Below are positions 8,523 to 19,100 of a stretch of 20,482 bases of DNA, in pieces (within the stretch, counting starts at the first letter, position 1; each line of letters opens with the position of its first letter). Made by a program: the position numbers and the translations under genes. Origin of the DNA: Phallusia fumigata (lineage: Eukaryota; Chordata; Ascidiacea; Phlebobranchia; Ascidiidae); the NCBI GenBank assembly GCA_008931825.1, contig QXVZ01027529.1, positions 1-20,482 on the forward strand, written 5' to 3'. Below the pieces are notes generated by a model. It had not been told where the DNA came from. It was given only the letters and a program-made list of their open reading frames with translations, and did no database searches.

Positions 8523-10520
8523 CTAATACACTAAACTTGTTAATAAAGTCTCCATTTTTTGAATGAAATGTCTCCCGTGAAGCTGCGGCCAATTTACTTT
8601 TATCCAAACACCACCAAGTGGCAAATATTTCTCACTTTCAAGAGAAAAGTCAGTGTCTTCTTGTATAGGTAGTTCGAGTTGATTTTTATCATGCGCTTTT
8701 GTGTACTGAATATGCACTGTGTATTCTATACAACCCGCCAGCATTTCGTTGCATGCGATTGCAACACTGATGGCTCCGTTGTTCGATGAAATCAGAATAG
8801 AGCCTCTGTTTTTAATATCCGGCGTCAGTCCTAGAGAAGAATGCGGGCTCACGTGAAGCATCGTCCAGCCAAGAGTCCGGGATAACACCTGGACGGTCAT
8901 AAGCTGGTGTGAAGCAACAAGAGACACAAAGTAGTTGTGCAAATCCGTCGCGTCGACTGAAAGTAAAAGGCTCCGAGCGTCGCGCTGTAAAATTTTGATG
9001 CAATCGGGCTTCACAATAACTTGCACAGCAGAGCGGTAACATGATTCAAAACCGGAGTTAGCTATGGTCAACCTCACATTGGACTCAATCATGCTACTTG
9101 CCAAAGACCAATGTGCTAGGACATCTGGGTCGCTAAATTCATCGCTTAAGAGCTTAATAACATGACAGACTCTTCGTCGAACTTCATGATGCTTTGACAT
9201 AGTAATTAGTGCACCAACAAAAGACAGGCTTGTCTTTTTTGCTGTTGATGAAAGCTGGTTTAAGCTGTTATGGTGAACAGCGGCCTGACGCATTTGGGAA
9301 GTTAAACCCAGTGCTGCAGTTGTGGGGTGCGGTGGAGAAATGTGAAGTCGTCTAGAAAAGTATCTTAACAAAAGATGCATCAAGGCATTTTGTATGCTAA
9401 AAATGGAGGCAGTCATGGTGTTCCGTTGTGTGGGGTGTGTCTTTGAGAACAGAAGCTGCACACGCAATTGTTTTTGAGGGAAAATGTTTGTGGTGATTGT
9501 GTCCCCTATTACAACAATAGGTGAAGTTATTCCCAATGTTTTTTCTTGCACTGCTTCCTTTGACAATCTAGCAAAGAGCTCTCGACAGAATAGCACATTT
9601 TGTGCATTGCACAGTATTCGGTGCCAAAGCGGGTCGCTAGCACTGGCCATAGCAGCGTTTTCTATATCCGACAATGATAATGTGCACTCTTCCACAGTTT
9701 TTGCTTTAGCAGTGTCGATGATTTGCACAGAAAGTGCTGAAAACCCTCTCAAATCAGAGCTAACTACAACTTTGATTGGTGACTTTGGCACATTAGGAGT
9801 AAGTTTTGTCAAATTCTTTTCGTAATCGTCCATAGTGTCTCTGTCTTCATCAGACTTTTTTATGACCTCAAATGAACCCATGTGCCAATAATCAGATCCA
9901 GCTGTTCTAAAACTCAAATCTCCGAGGATTTTTTCTCCGACTCTTCGTACCCGCCACCGCTGTCGTAATTTCAGCAATTCTGAATGATAAGTGTTTTGAA
10001 ATGAACTTTCTGATTTTGCTTTGTTCAAGCGATCTGCCCCTGAGAGCAAAATCTTTGATGCTGCACCTAGGCACCTTTTCTTCGTTATCATTTGCAGTGC
10101 TTGTTTTCCTGGTTCAGCTTCTTTTGAGGCGAAATCGAACATCATGTACCGATTAGTCTCTGATGATTCTGCAGCATCTTTTGCCACATTTGCTGGTTTG
10201 TTTTGTGCTATGGATAAAACGTCAGTGAGAACGTTCATTTCGATGACAGAACGGTGAATTTGTGTCCTTATATTTTCCCACGGCCATTGTTTGGCCTGGT
10301 ATTGTGCTTCATCCACAGATGTAGCAGCTGCATCATCATTTTCATTTTCAGTTTCATCTTTTTCTGCTAGAAAATCAATTCGGTTTGCAAGATCAGTCAA
10401 GCTTTCAGACATGGTAAGCGGTTGAATAAAAGTCTCTCGTCCATCGTAAGCAATCTCTTGAATTTTTGTGTCCGAAAGTGACTGCAGAGAAATTTTTACG
10501 GGAGGTGGGTTTCCAGACAT
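8523..10520 (-). CDS. MED17: Mediator complex subunit 17, single exon
   Basis: This is an essential head-module subunit of Mediator, linking activators to RNA polymerase II in the nucleus. The intact frame is 665 residues (human 651) starting MSGNPPPVKISLQ, close to the human MSGVPAVRISIES. Recognisable blocks in family order are: LTMSESLTDLANRIDF (35-50), WPWENIR (79-85) with NVLTDVLSIAQNK, ITKKRCLGAASKILLSGADR (145-164), and the best conserved stretch from ELLKLRQRW to KILGDLSFRTAGS (181-209). Further on are NAQNVLFCRELFARLSKEAV and a C terminus with WPQLHGRHFIQKMETLLTSL. No stop or frameshift interrupts it and no intron is present. The upstream acceptor-like site is described separately. 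It is divergent to LNPK, with 839 bp between start codons. Confidence 0.96.
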   Translation of the reverse strand: MSGNPPPVKISLQSLSDTKIQEIAYDGRETFIQPLTMSESLTDLANRIDFLAEKDETENENDDAAATSVDEAQYQAKQWPWENIRTQIHRSVIEMNVLTDVLSIAQNKPANVAKDAAESSETNRYMMFDFASKEAEPGKQALQMITKKRCLGAASKILLSGADRLNKAKSESSFQNTYHSELLKLRQRWRVRRVGEKILGDLSFRTAGSDYWHMGSFEVIKKSDEDRDTMDDYEKNLTKLTPNVPKSPIKVVVSSDLRGFSALSVQIIDTAKAKTVEECTLSLSDIENAAMASASDPLWHRILCNAQNVLFCRELFARLSKEAVQEKTLGITSPIVVIGDTITTNIFPQKQLRVQLLFSKTHPTQRNTMTASIFSIQNALMHLLLRYFSRRLHISPPHPTTAALGLTSQMRQAAVHHNSLNQLSSTAKKTSLSFVGALITMSKHHEVRRRVCHVIKLLSDEFSDPDVLAHWSLASSMIESNVRLTIANSGFESCYRSAVQVIVKPDCIKILQRDARSLLLSVDATDLHNYFVSLVASHQLMTVQVLSRTLGWTMLHVSPHSSLGLTPDIKNRGSILISSNNGAISVAIACNEMLAGCIEYTVHIQYTKAHDKNQLELPIQEDTDFSLESEKYLPLGGVWIKVNWPQLHGRHFIQKMETLLTSLVY

Positions 10521-10556
10521 TTTGCTACGCTAACAACAACCTGCAAAAAAGAAATT
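10521..10556 (-). promoter_or_regulatory. Possible trans-splice or 5' UTR intron acceptor of MED17
   Basis: On the minus strand the tract aatttcttttttgcag ends in AG at 10541-10542, exactly 20 nt before the MED17 ATG. A strong pyrimidine tract followed by AG so close to the start suggests a spliced-leader acceptor or the end of a 5' UTR intron. Confidence 0.5.
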
Positions 10557-11262
10557 TTAATCGAAAATTAATAAAGTTCTCCAGAAATAGAAGTAAAGGG
10601 AGTCTACAAAAGTCTATTAACCAGATAATTGGTTAAACAAAAACCCGTTGATCAAGTTAGCAAATAGGTTTCACCNAACTCATGGTTGCATTTAGAGCTA
10701 AGCAGAGTCAATAATATACTGGCAAAAAATTTTCTTCAGTAGGTTTTGTACTTGTATCACTGCCAATGTGTTTTTAATTCTTTAGTTCTTTACTGCTTGG
10801 CAAATCTGCCAAAGATAAATAAATTTTTGCTCATGAAATTTGTGATTTAAAACAAACATTTTGCCCTTGAACACCTATTTATTTTCTGAGACAAATGCTG
10901 CAGAAAAAAACTTGTTTAAGCAATATACTGCCAACTTTAGCAACATGATTGGGCTAAAACTAAAACCTGACCCCCTTAACTCATTGTTTCCTCAACCCCA
11001 AAACCATTCATGCTTTATTATCAAACAGGAACACCTGCTCACACCCTACTAATTAAGAGGAACTGCTATTGTACCAGTACATTGTGTTGAAACTCCTGTT
11101 TTTGTCTCTTTCTCTGCATTGTTAGGTGATGACAGAGGTTATGGACTGTCTGCTTTTAAAATAATTGTGTCAACTAAAATTGCGCCTCCTTTTTTTATGA
11201 AGCTAAACTAATTTTGTATAATTAGGTTACTTTTACCAGGTTTTACTCTTTCATTTCTACAG
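10557..11262. other. Divergent intergenic region between MED17 and LNPK
   Basis: About 700 bp of AT-rich DNA that should carry both promoters. No TATA box or other specific site stands out. One ambiguous base is at 10676. The stretch near 10966-11005 shares a weak match with 14502-14540 (tgaccc, then cattgtt.cctcaacccc), possibly a small dispersed repeat. Confidence 0.4.
11241..11262 (+). promoter_or_regulatory. Acceptor-like site upstream of LNPK
   Basis: The strong pyrimidine tract ttttactctttcatttctac is followed by AG at 11261-11262. If used, 97 nt of 5' UTR would remain before the LNPK ATG at 11360. It could be a spliced-leader acceptor or the end of a UTR intron. Confidence 0.45.
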
Positions 11263-11359
11263 ACAATCATTTACAAAAAAAGAGTGAATATTGAATTTTA
11301 CATTGTAAGACAAATGCTGTAATTGTCATGTGAAGGGATTTACTGACAACGAGAAGAAA

Positions 11360-14300
11360 ATGGGGAATTTGTTTGCAAGATGGCGGGTAAGCACTGGTTT
11401 GCTAACAAGTTTTACAAGGCTACAGACAGCGGTCCTTTTAACTTGGGTTTCATAACACCAATTAGTACTGTTCCTTTACTTATATACTAATCTATTGAGG
11501 CATGATCGGTAACAAACATACATGGGCAAGTAAAACGGAACAGAAATTCAGAGATTTATACAAGCAAAAGCTCTCAATATAGTTATTTCTAAAGAAACAA
11601 AAAATATTAACACCAGGAATTTTCCAGCCAAACACTACATAAGAAATTACAATTCTCTATTCCAACTTAAATTTAAAGGTTTCATAAAAATCAGGCAATT
11701 TTTTGGATGTGTGTTGGTAAAATTATCCAGCCTGTGAATAGGTGCATGTGTATGTATAAAACTAAAGTTTATAGCCACAAAACTCTGCACTACTGCAAAT
11801 TGTGGTGTTCACTACATGTCAATTCAATTAGGTCACCTAAACGGTTTGTTATGTGGTTGACCGTTAATAGCTGGTCACTTAACAGATCTTTTGGTTGCAA
11901 TACCGACTGCTAATGAGCTTTTTTGTTGTGTTAGATATCCATGAATTTTTTTAACAACAGGACGAAGATTATTAAACACCAATTGGGACATTATGTTAAT
12001 TTGCTACCCCGCCAATTTCTTCATTTTAGAAAAGATTGGCAATATACTTGGAAAAAATACAAGACTATACGATAGTCTTAAACATTTTTATATTTTTGAC
12101 AACACTACTGTTATCTTAAAATCGTGATTGTAATTAATATTTTTATCGTCATACCAAAATTCTATTTTCTTAGAAATCCAAAACAACAGTTGAAGTTCTG
12201 GAACAAATCGACAAAGATATTGACAGATTGGAAAAGTTCAAAAGACTGAACAATGCGACGAAAAAGAGGGTAATTGCGAAGAATTTTTTTGTTACACTTA
12301 AAACGTAACACTAGTTTTTGATTTAGTTTATTCAGTGCAGTAAGAAGTGTATCTGTTATATCTGCATAGCATATCATGATATTATACATAAAACAAAGCC
12401 CTTTTTTCCAAATTTTTAAGAAAACTGTTAGTGCAATATAATTTAGTCAGTCATTCTGCATACTAACTAATGTCAGAATGCTTGAATGAACATTATGGAT
12501 TGTATCGTCTTTCTGAATCAAAAATTCCTTATTTTCAGATTATTACAAGTCTTCTGATATATTCTGTGATTCTTTACATCGTCGGTTTCGTTTGCCTATA
12601 TTTATTCTATTTACCAGAGATGACATTTGTAAATATCGTTGGATTTCAAATTGCACCTACACTGTGTATGGCCATATTGTAAGTATTTAAACTGTGATTT
12701 TATTGTCATACATGTTTAATGGTTTTGAGCAAACATGAAGCATTACATCATAACCATGGGGTGTTTAAAGTAGAATATTAAATGTTTTATATCACGAAAG
12801 CATGGGGTACCACCAAAAAAGATAAAATTTGGCACAATATTTTTGATTTGTTATCTACAATTCAGCATGTCATTCTGCCAAAATTATTACAAGATTTTGA
12901 TTTCAATCAACTATTCTAGATTGGCCAAATATTCTATGAACTCCTTTAATTATAACACCAACAAAAACTATTTTAAATTGGTAATCTGTATTATCCTTAG
13001 CCTGTATATACAATGCTTTACTTCAGTTAACATTAACAGAGGCGGTAAATGCCAGGACTGCTGCCTTGTGTATATTCTGTATCTGATACATAATGTTAAA
13101 TAATTGACCATGTTGGGAAAAAGTGGGGAAATGGGGAAGCTCCTTCCCGGGAAATTAGTCCTACTCACGGGAATTTTTTTGTTTTTGTAACATCTGTTAG
13201 TTTAATATTCCTGTTACATATAGGAACTTTGCCGAAAATTGGCGGGAAATTTTTGTTGGCTTCCTGTGAAATTTGCATTTGTTCTAGCCCTGAGTTTGAC
13301 ATTGCAACATTAAGACTTAAACGTTACCATCAACTTTTTTTAGACTTTATGCATTGATACGCTTACTCCATTGGTGGTTTGTACGAAAAATTTTAAAAAA
13401 CGGTAAGTCTAAAAAATTTTGCAAAAACCTTTTAACATTTGGGCATTACATATTTGCAATAAAATACTATTTATTTTAAATGAGTTATTCATACCTCCTA
13501 ACTATAAAATCGACAAAACTTATATTGTTATAGATTCTCAATTACAAGAATTAAGAGACGAACGGAAAGAAATAGTAAGTTTGCCTTAAAGTAACATTAG
13601 ATTGGCCATAGCACTACACTATGCATCACACAACTAGTAAATAACTTTGGCACCGGACAAAAATAAAACAAACAAACAGGTTATAAATCGCTGACAAAAA
13701 GTGTTAAAGTTGTGCATGCACTAACCGTGATGTTATTTGTGTTTATACTTACGACTAAAAAATGTGTTGTCTTGTTGTCGTCTATAAATTTGACCCTTTT
13801 TTATCACCATCTAGCCTAACCGATTAACAACATACTGGAAAACATTCAGAGAAAACAAAACTTGTCTTCAAAACTATTTGTTTCAAGTTTTTAACAGCTA
13901 AAAAATTTTTTAGCTTGAAAATGTAATGGAAACTGAAACCTACAAAAAAGCGAAAGAAATCTTGGAACGGTTTGATCCAGAAACAAAGAAAAAACTCGAA
14001 GAGGAAAGAGCAAGGAGGGAAAGTCCCCAACCAAATCCAAGCCCAGGAACAGGTTAATATTGTTTGACTTAAAAAATTTGAAATCATTTTTGAAAATTAA
14101 CGAGTGATTTGATAAGCAAAATAATCAGGCCATTCATGCAAATTAACACCAACCAATGCTTGTTACTATAAATTAGGTGACAATGCTTTACAGATAAAAT
14201 AAGGTCATATGCAGTTGGGCATTTATTTACACTTGGTGTTAATTGGTTGTCATCACTGTATAGCTGACTGACTTTAAACGTGTAACCTTGTGAATGCATT

Positions 14301-15347
14301 TTAAGCTGTTAATCACAATGCAAAATGCTATATATTGAAAGCTATATTGTGGTATTTTAATGGAGAATTTGTTTTTGATTTTTATATTTATAACATATAA
14401 TATGTTTAACATAGTCGTATGATGATTGTACTATAATTTTTCTGTTTCGAAAGAGGTCATGTTTTTTCTGTCAAAGCTTTTTTTTGTGCCTTCTTAGATT
14501 TGACCCATCTTTTACCCCATTGTTGCCTCAACCCCCCAAAAAACTAAATGTCCCTGATTATACCACCAAATTTTGCCCCCAGAAAATTTATGTCTAAATA
14601 TACATCATTTTCTTATCAGAGCTTCGTCGTCGCAACCAACCTATGTCCCCCCCACAAATGTTACCCCCAGGAACCCCACGTTCACCCATTCAGAGTGTGG
14701 GGCCCACCCCAGTTTCGATGCAAAGGGGGTTCAATGGAGCAATTCGAGGTAAATTGTATTTACTTTAAATAGCTACGTTATATTTAGCTATATATAACTT
14801 GTGGAATGCTAGCCCTATACTGGGTCCTGTCATGGGTGTGAATCCCCCCATGATTCGTACACAAGTGTTCCATTATCGCTGGCCTGCTTGAAAGCTTTAG
14901 GTCACACTGTGATTTCGTTAGTATTAACATTGTCCAAGGCTTCTAAAAAGCACATTTTCTGCACACTTAATTGTAAAAATAAGTTTATTGCTGATTTTAG
15001 AATTTTTCGTAGTAACCATAGCTGTAGATTTTAGTAAGGAAAAAAATTTTTTTAGGGCCACGCCCCCCTGTAGTGTTGCCCCGCCCACTTCTTGACCAGA
15101 ATCCTTCTGCGATGGATAAAGTATTGGAATATTTAATGGGCGACGGCCTCAACAACAGGTCAGTCAATATAACCAACTGTTGTTTAATTTCTATTGCTTA
15201 TAATGGTGTGATATGGTTTACTGTAATGCCTTGAATATTTGGACAAAAACAAGGCTTTGATTTCTTATTTATGCAGGTATGCATTAATTTGCAAGAACTG
15301 CCATTCACACAATGGAATGGCGCTGAAAGAAGAATTTGAATATATGG
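11360..15347 (+). CDS. LNPK: Lunapark, ER junction protein, nine exons visible (3' end missing)
   Basis: LNPK stabilises three-way junctions of ER tubules. Coding exons: 11360-11386, 12174-12269, 12539-12678, 13344-13402, 13534-13574, 13914-14052, 14620-14748, 15056-15158, 15277-15347. All have GT/AG borders and phases join without a stop, giving 268 residues. MGNLFARWR matches the family start MGGLFSRWR (N-myristoylation site at G2). A coiled coil covers 10-41. Two membrane hairpin segments lie at about 43-68 and 74-100. A second coiled coil precedes METETYKKAKEILERFDPET. A proline-rich linker (about 158-225) follows, then the zinc finger start MDKVLEYLMGDG..NRYALICKNCHSHNGMALKEEFEY. Only the first Cys pair (C250, C253) is present. 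The second CxxC and acidic tail, expected next, were not found to the window end. Reading through the last donor gives a stop at once. Confidence 0.95.
11387..12173 (+). other. LNPK intron 1
   Basis: A 787-bp AT-rich intron. I see no repeat boundary, RNA gene or conserved coding segment in it. Confidence 0.6.
13093..13290 (+). repeat. Dispersed repeat, copy A (LNPK intron 3)
   Basis: It shares an exact 20-mer, ttagtttaatattcctgtta (13197-13216), with RPL19 intron sequence at 17207-17226. Upstream collinear similarity includes gtcctactcacgggaattt against gtcttactcacaggaattt, then ttgtaac. It is an interspersed non-coding repeat; the boundaries are approximate. Confidence 0.6.
14053..14619 (+). 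other. LNPK intron 6
   Basis: A 567-bp AT-rich intron. Near 14502-14540 it carries a short match to the MED17-LNPK intergenic region. Nothing else is recognised. Confidence 0.5.
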
Positions 15348-15689
15348 GTAAGTGACATTAGAGTCTTGTCAATTAACTTTTTCTCATCACTATGTAATGT
15401 TTTCTGATTTTCTACATACATCATTTGGTTCTCAAACTGTATATCGCAATGCCNAAGTAATATCGGTTCCGAAGCAAGATTTAAAAGCAATTTCTTATGT
15501 CAACACACCCATTTGTTGGGGGCCAGCAGTTTTGTTGGTGCTGGAGTTCTTAACACAAACCAATCCTTTTTTTCCTGGACCCCATTACTAAATAATGGAG
15601 GCTCTGGCACAACTGGTTTTAGTCCATGGTTCTTCCAATTAATGATTTTTTTGTATGTTTGTTGGGTCTAGCAACACAAGACTATTTTG

Positions 15690-15760
15690 CCAAACAGCTC
15701 ACCTTTTGCAAGAAGCAGGACAAAGATTCAAATCCTGTCTGCCAATCACACATTTACATG
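15690..15760 (+). mobile_element. Decayed tRNA-derived SINE fragment, copy 3
   Basis: B-box-like gattcaaatcc (15725-15735) is followed by tgtct, as in copy 1. The preceding text, ccttttgcaagaagcaggac, resembles copy 1's ccttgtgcttataaggac. The A box is not recognisable, so this is a weak call. Confidence 0.35.
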
Positions 15761-15869
15761 AAGCAGAAGTTTTAAAAGAAAAATGGCATTATGCCTATAA
15801 GAGGTCCATCACCGAGCTACCTGCATTATTATAGTTTTGTTGTATCACGTTTTAATTGTGGGTCAACCC

Positions 15870-16000
15870 ATCAGGGTCAAAGCAATGCCGCTTAAATTTT
15901 CTGCTCCGGGAAACAGAAGCAACCAAGACAGGATTGGAATTATGGTTATAAACTGCTTGGTAACATCTGGCAGGCAGAGTTGGGCCACCACTACCATAGT
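15870..16000 (+). repeat. Dispersed repeat family, copy 2
   Basis: The segment 15884-15903 matches 7706-7725 at 18 of 20 bases, and further blocks follow in the same order (gattggaatt, ggtaacatctggcag). It lies about 130 bp downstream of the SINE fragment and could be the body of the same composite element. Confidence 0.5.
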
Positions 16001-16094
16001 CTTTCTCAAAAATGATATATACCACACACACATAGCTAATAGCAAAACCTTCTAAACTGCCAACCACCATCACTCAATTGACAAGTTTGGGAGT

Positions 16095-16100
16095 TTTATT
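16095..16100 (-). promoter_or_regulatory. Polyadenylation signal for RPL19
   Basis: TTTATT on the + strand gives AATAAA on the minus strand, starting 13 bases beyond the RPL19 stop codon. It is canonical and implies a very short 3' UTR. Confidence 0.75.
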
Positions 16101-16112
16101 CCTGTCGTGCTT

Positions 16113-19100
16113 TTACTCTTTCTTGGTCGCCTCGTCCTCTTTAGCGAGCGCTGAAAGCATTTCCTTCTTCTTAAGCGCGATTCTCTCTTCTCTTCTTCTG
16201 CGGACTTCCTTGTTTTTGAGACGACGGGCACTTGCCTGGTCACTGCAGAAAACATCGATAAAATGAGTTAACCCAGGGGGTTGGCAACTTTGGGTGGTAA
16301 AGCTACGGCCCGCTTAACTATTTAATGTGGCCTGCATCAGAATTTTGTTAAAATACACATAGCATCAAAAGTCAAAACCATTAAATTTTTGTGTAAGTAT
16401 TCCCTTGAGATGACTTCGCCATTATTGGTGATTTATATTTAAGATTTAACTGTATTATAACATCAAACTTTGCTTAAAATTGCCACACATTCAATCACTT
16501 CCTATACAATTTTTGAGGCCAGTCCGTAATGTTGTGCAATTCATACTGCTTGCAGTACTAAATAGTCTCAGACCCCTGTTTTAGCAAAAAAGAGCCATTT
16601 GAGTCACTTTTCAACAAATAAATGGAGTCAAAAATTACAGCTTTGTTTGCTTTGGAAAGGGACCCATAAAAAGTTCAGAAACTTACGAGAACATCTTGGC
16701 TCTGGATAATTTGGCTTTCTGTTTGTGGATGTGTTCCATCAAGTTTCTCTTGTTCTTGAAGCCGTTACCCTTCGCCTTCAAGTATAACTGATGGTACCTT
16801 GAAAATACACAAAACATTTTCAACGTTTTTCACATACAGAGATCATTTCGCAGCAGTTAACATGGATCATGTCTGATGTATGATTCCTCTATTTCCTGGT
16901 TTTTTCATTCACGGGATTCGGAAAATAGAAAAAATTTGACGATTTTTTTGTACCTAATTACGTCATTGCGACAACTAAAATTGGTTTTTATTAGCTGGTA
17001 TCATCTAATTTAGCGGGTTTTTCATGCACTGAATGTCACTTTTCCAATGTTGCCCACAAAAATTTTCGTAAATTTTTGAATAAATTGAGAATTTCCTGTT
17101 GAAATGGTCTTACTCACAGGAATTTCTTTAGCTGCTTGTGTAACAAGTGGAGACAAACAGTGAATATAAGTATTGCAGCGTAATAACACAACTGCGCTAC
17201 CTTATATTAGTTTAATATTCCTGTTAGGTGTGGCAACTTAGGTGGTGACCCAAATAAATTAGGAAGTAAACAGTACAAATATGAATTTAGGAAGTAAACA
17301 GTATTATTTACATATGTTTGTCGATCTTCTTTGATTCTCTGTATTTTCTGAGAAGCCTCCGAAGGACTCGCATTCTACGCATCCACACAATCTTTTCCGG
17401 CATACGAGCATTGGCTGTACCCTTACGCTTGCCTGCAAAGTGTTTTCACAATGTTTAGTAAAATGTTACAAAACCAACAAAATTAGCACAACTAGGGAAT
17501 TGTTTAAACCCAAACAAAACAAATTCATTGCCACCTAATAAAAAACCTGTTTTATTGCAAAGTTTAAAACGAACAGTCAAAACTGGTGCTCTACAGTAGA
17601 CATTGTACTTTTGAGATATTTAAAAAAAGTATTTGCAAAATCCTGCTTAAATTAACTAAGCTTACACAGGCTTTATCTATACTGTCAGCCAATCCTAGCC
17701 AACCTACATAGCATCTACATCCAACAAGACAAAAATTCAAAAACGACAAGCCTACAAATATGTCAAAGCCTTGTGTACCTCCAAAGTTACACAGGCTTTG
17801 TGGTATTGTAAGCTAAACTAAACTTCAAAGTTACCTTTCTCTTCTCAACCAAAAACAATTTTGCAAATAAATTTGACATAGAAATTAATCAACATACCTC
17901 TGCCGGTGTGACGACCCTTTCGTCGAGCGATTGTGTTTTTTCGCACACGTGCTCGAGAGTGGACGGCAACGGGCTTGCGAATGATCAAACCATCCTTGAC
18001 AAGCTTTCGGATATTTTGCCCTGAAAAAGATAAATGTTTGATTCAACCAACAAACAAAGCATTTAATCAACTTAAAAAGTTGGCGTAGTACAGGAGTGTC
18101 TGAACTTTTTGTAACTAGGGCCAATTTTAAGCAAGCAAAAACACCAGCAAGCCATTTTTTTGAAGTTGTTAAGCATAAATCTAGCGTGCAAATAAACCGC
18201 TAACCAACAATCTTGTTTATAGGATTTGTGTTGCGTTAGTACCATGTACTCTTCCTTCTTGCCAGTAAATAAAGTTCCATGGAGAGCTTTTGAGTGAAGT
18301 CACAAGTCATTTTAACCCAAGGGCCTAATCCAAACTTTGGCAGGCCATGTGCAACACAATTTAAAACCAAGGCCTTAGGCAATGTGAATGGACACCCATG
18401 GCACATGACAGCATAACTCTTAAATAAGTTAAACAAATATACTAGCTGCAGCAAATGTGTTAAGGGTGCACAAAATAATAAAAACACTAATATCCAAAAG
18501 CCCTTTTGCAAAAAAATTGACAATATACGCACTTGATTTAAGCTAAGTTGCTTCAGTTTCCCAAACTACAGAATCATAAAAACATTTACTGCAGTGCTAC
18601 TCCACCTTTATAATATTTACAGATATGAAAAGTGGTTTTGATCTAATAAGGTTTATACTTAAAAACAGAATAACAATTTGCTCACTGGAGTTGGCATTGG
18701 AGATCATGGAAGTTTCATTCGGGTCGAGCCAAATTTTGTTCTTGCCACATTTCATAACAGAGGCAGCCAGCCGCTTCTGCAGTCGGAGGGTACTAAAAAT
18801 ATTCAACAAAATAAGTGGATTAATGTTCTTTTGTTTTAACTTTGTCTGAGCACAGTGGTTTTGTATTCTGTGTATTTGGACATTTTTGTTAGTGAATTGT
18901 TAGTTGTATATCTATTGATATTACTAAGCGATTGTTGGCAAATATAAAAGTGATTTTTTTAAACATTACCAATTTCCAAACAGGTTAGCCCTTTTCAAAT
19001 CTACTTTTTGTACAAAGCCAAAACGGCACAATGTAGCAACTCGTCTTGATTAAAAATACTGAGGATTTTTCTGTGATAAACAGCCAACGAAAATTTTGCA

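Larger units (their letters stand above)
15348..16094. other. Repeat-rich gap between the last visible LNPK exon and the RPL19 3' end
   Basis: About 750 bp in which the next LNPK exon would be expected. I searched by eye for a second CxxC followed by an NPARK-like segment on the + strand and found none. It contains one N (15454), a degraded SINE-like B box (15725-15735) and a dispersed repeat (about 15870-16000). A short inverted pair, ccagca..tgctgg, is near 15522-15543. Confidence 0.5.

Noticed and set aside
15837-16073. Overlapping open frames of 60-73 codons on both strands
   Set aside because: They fall in a dispersed repeat shared with XPA intron 1 and show no protein family features.
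18449-18475. A CxxC-containing + strand segment (CSKC) in RPL19 intron 2 as the missing LNPK exon
   Set aside because: The phase from LNPK exon 9 puts it out of frame, and the residues after it do not resemble the lunapark NPARK segment.
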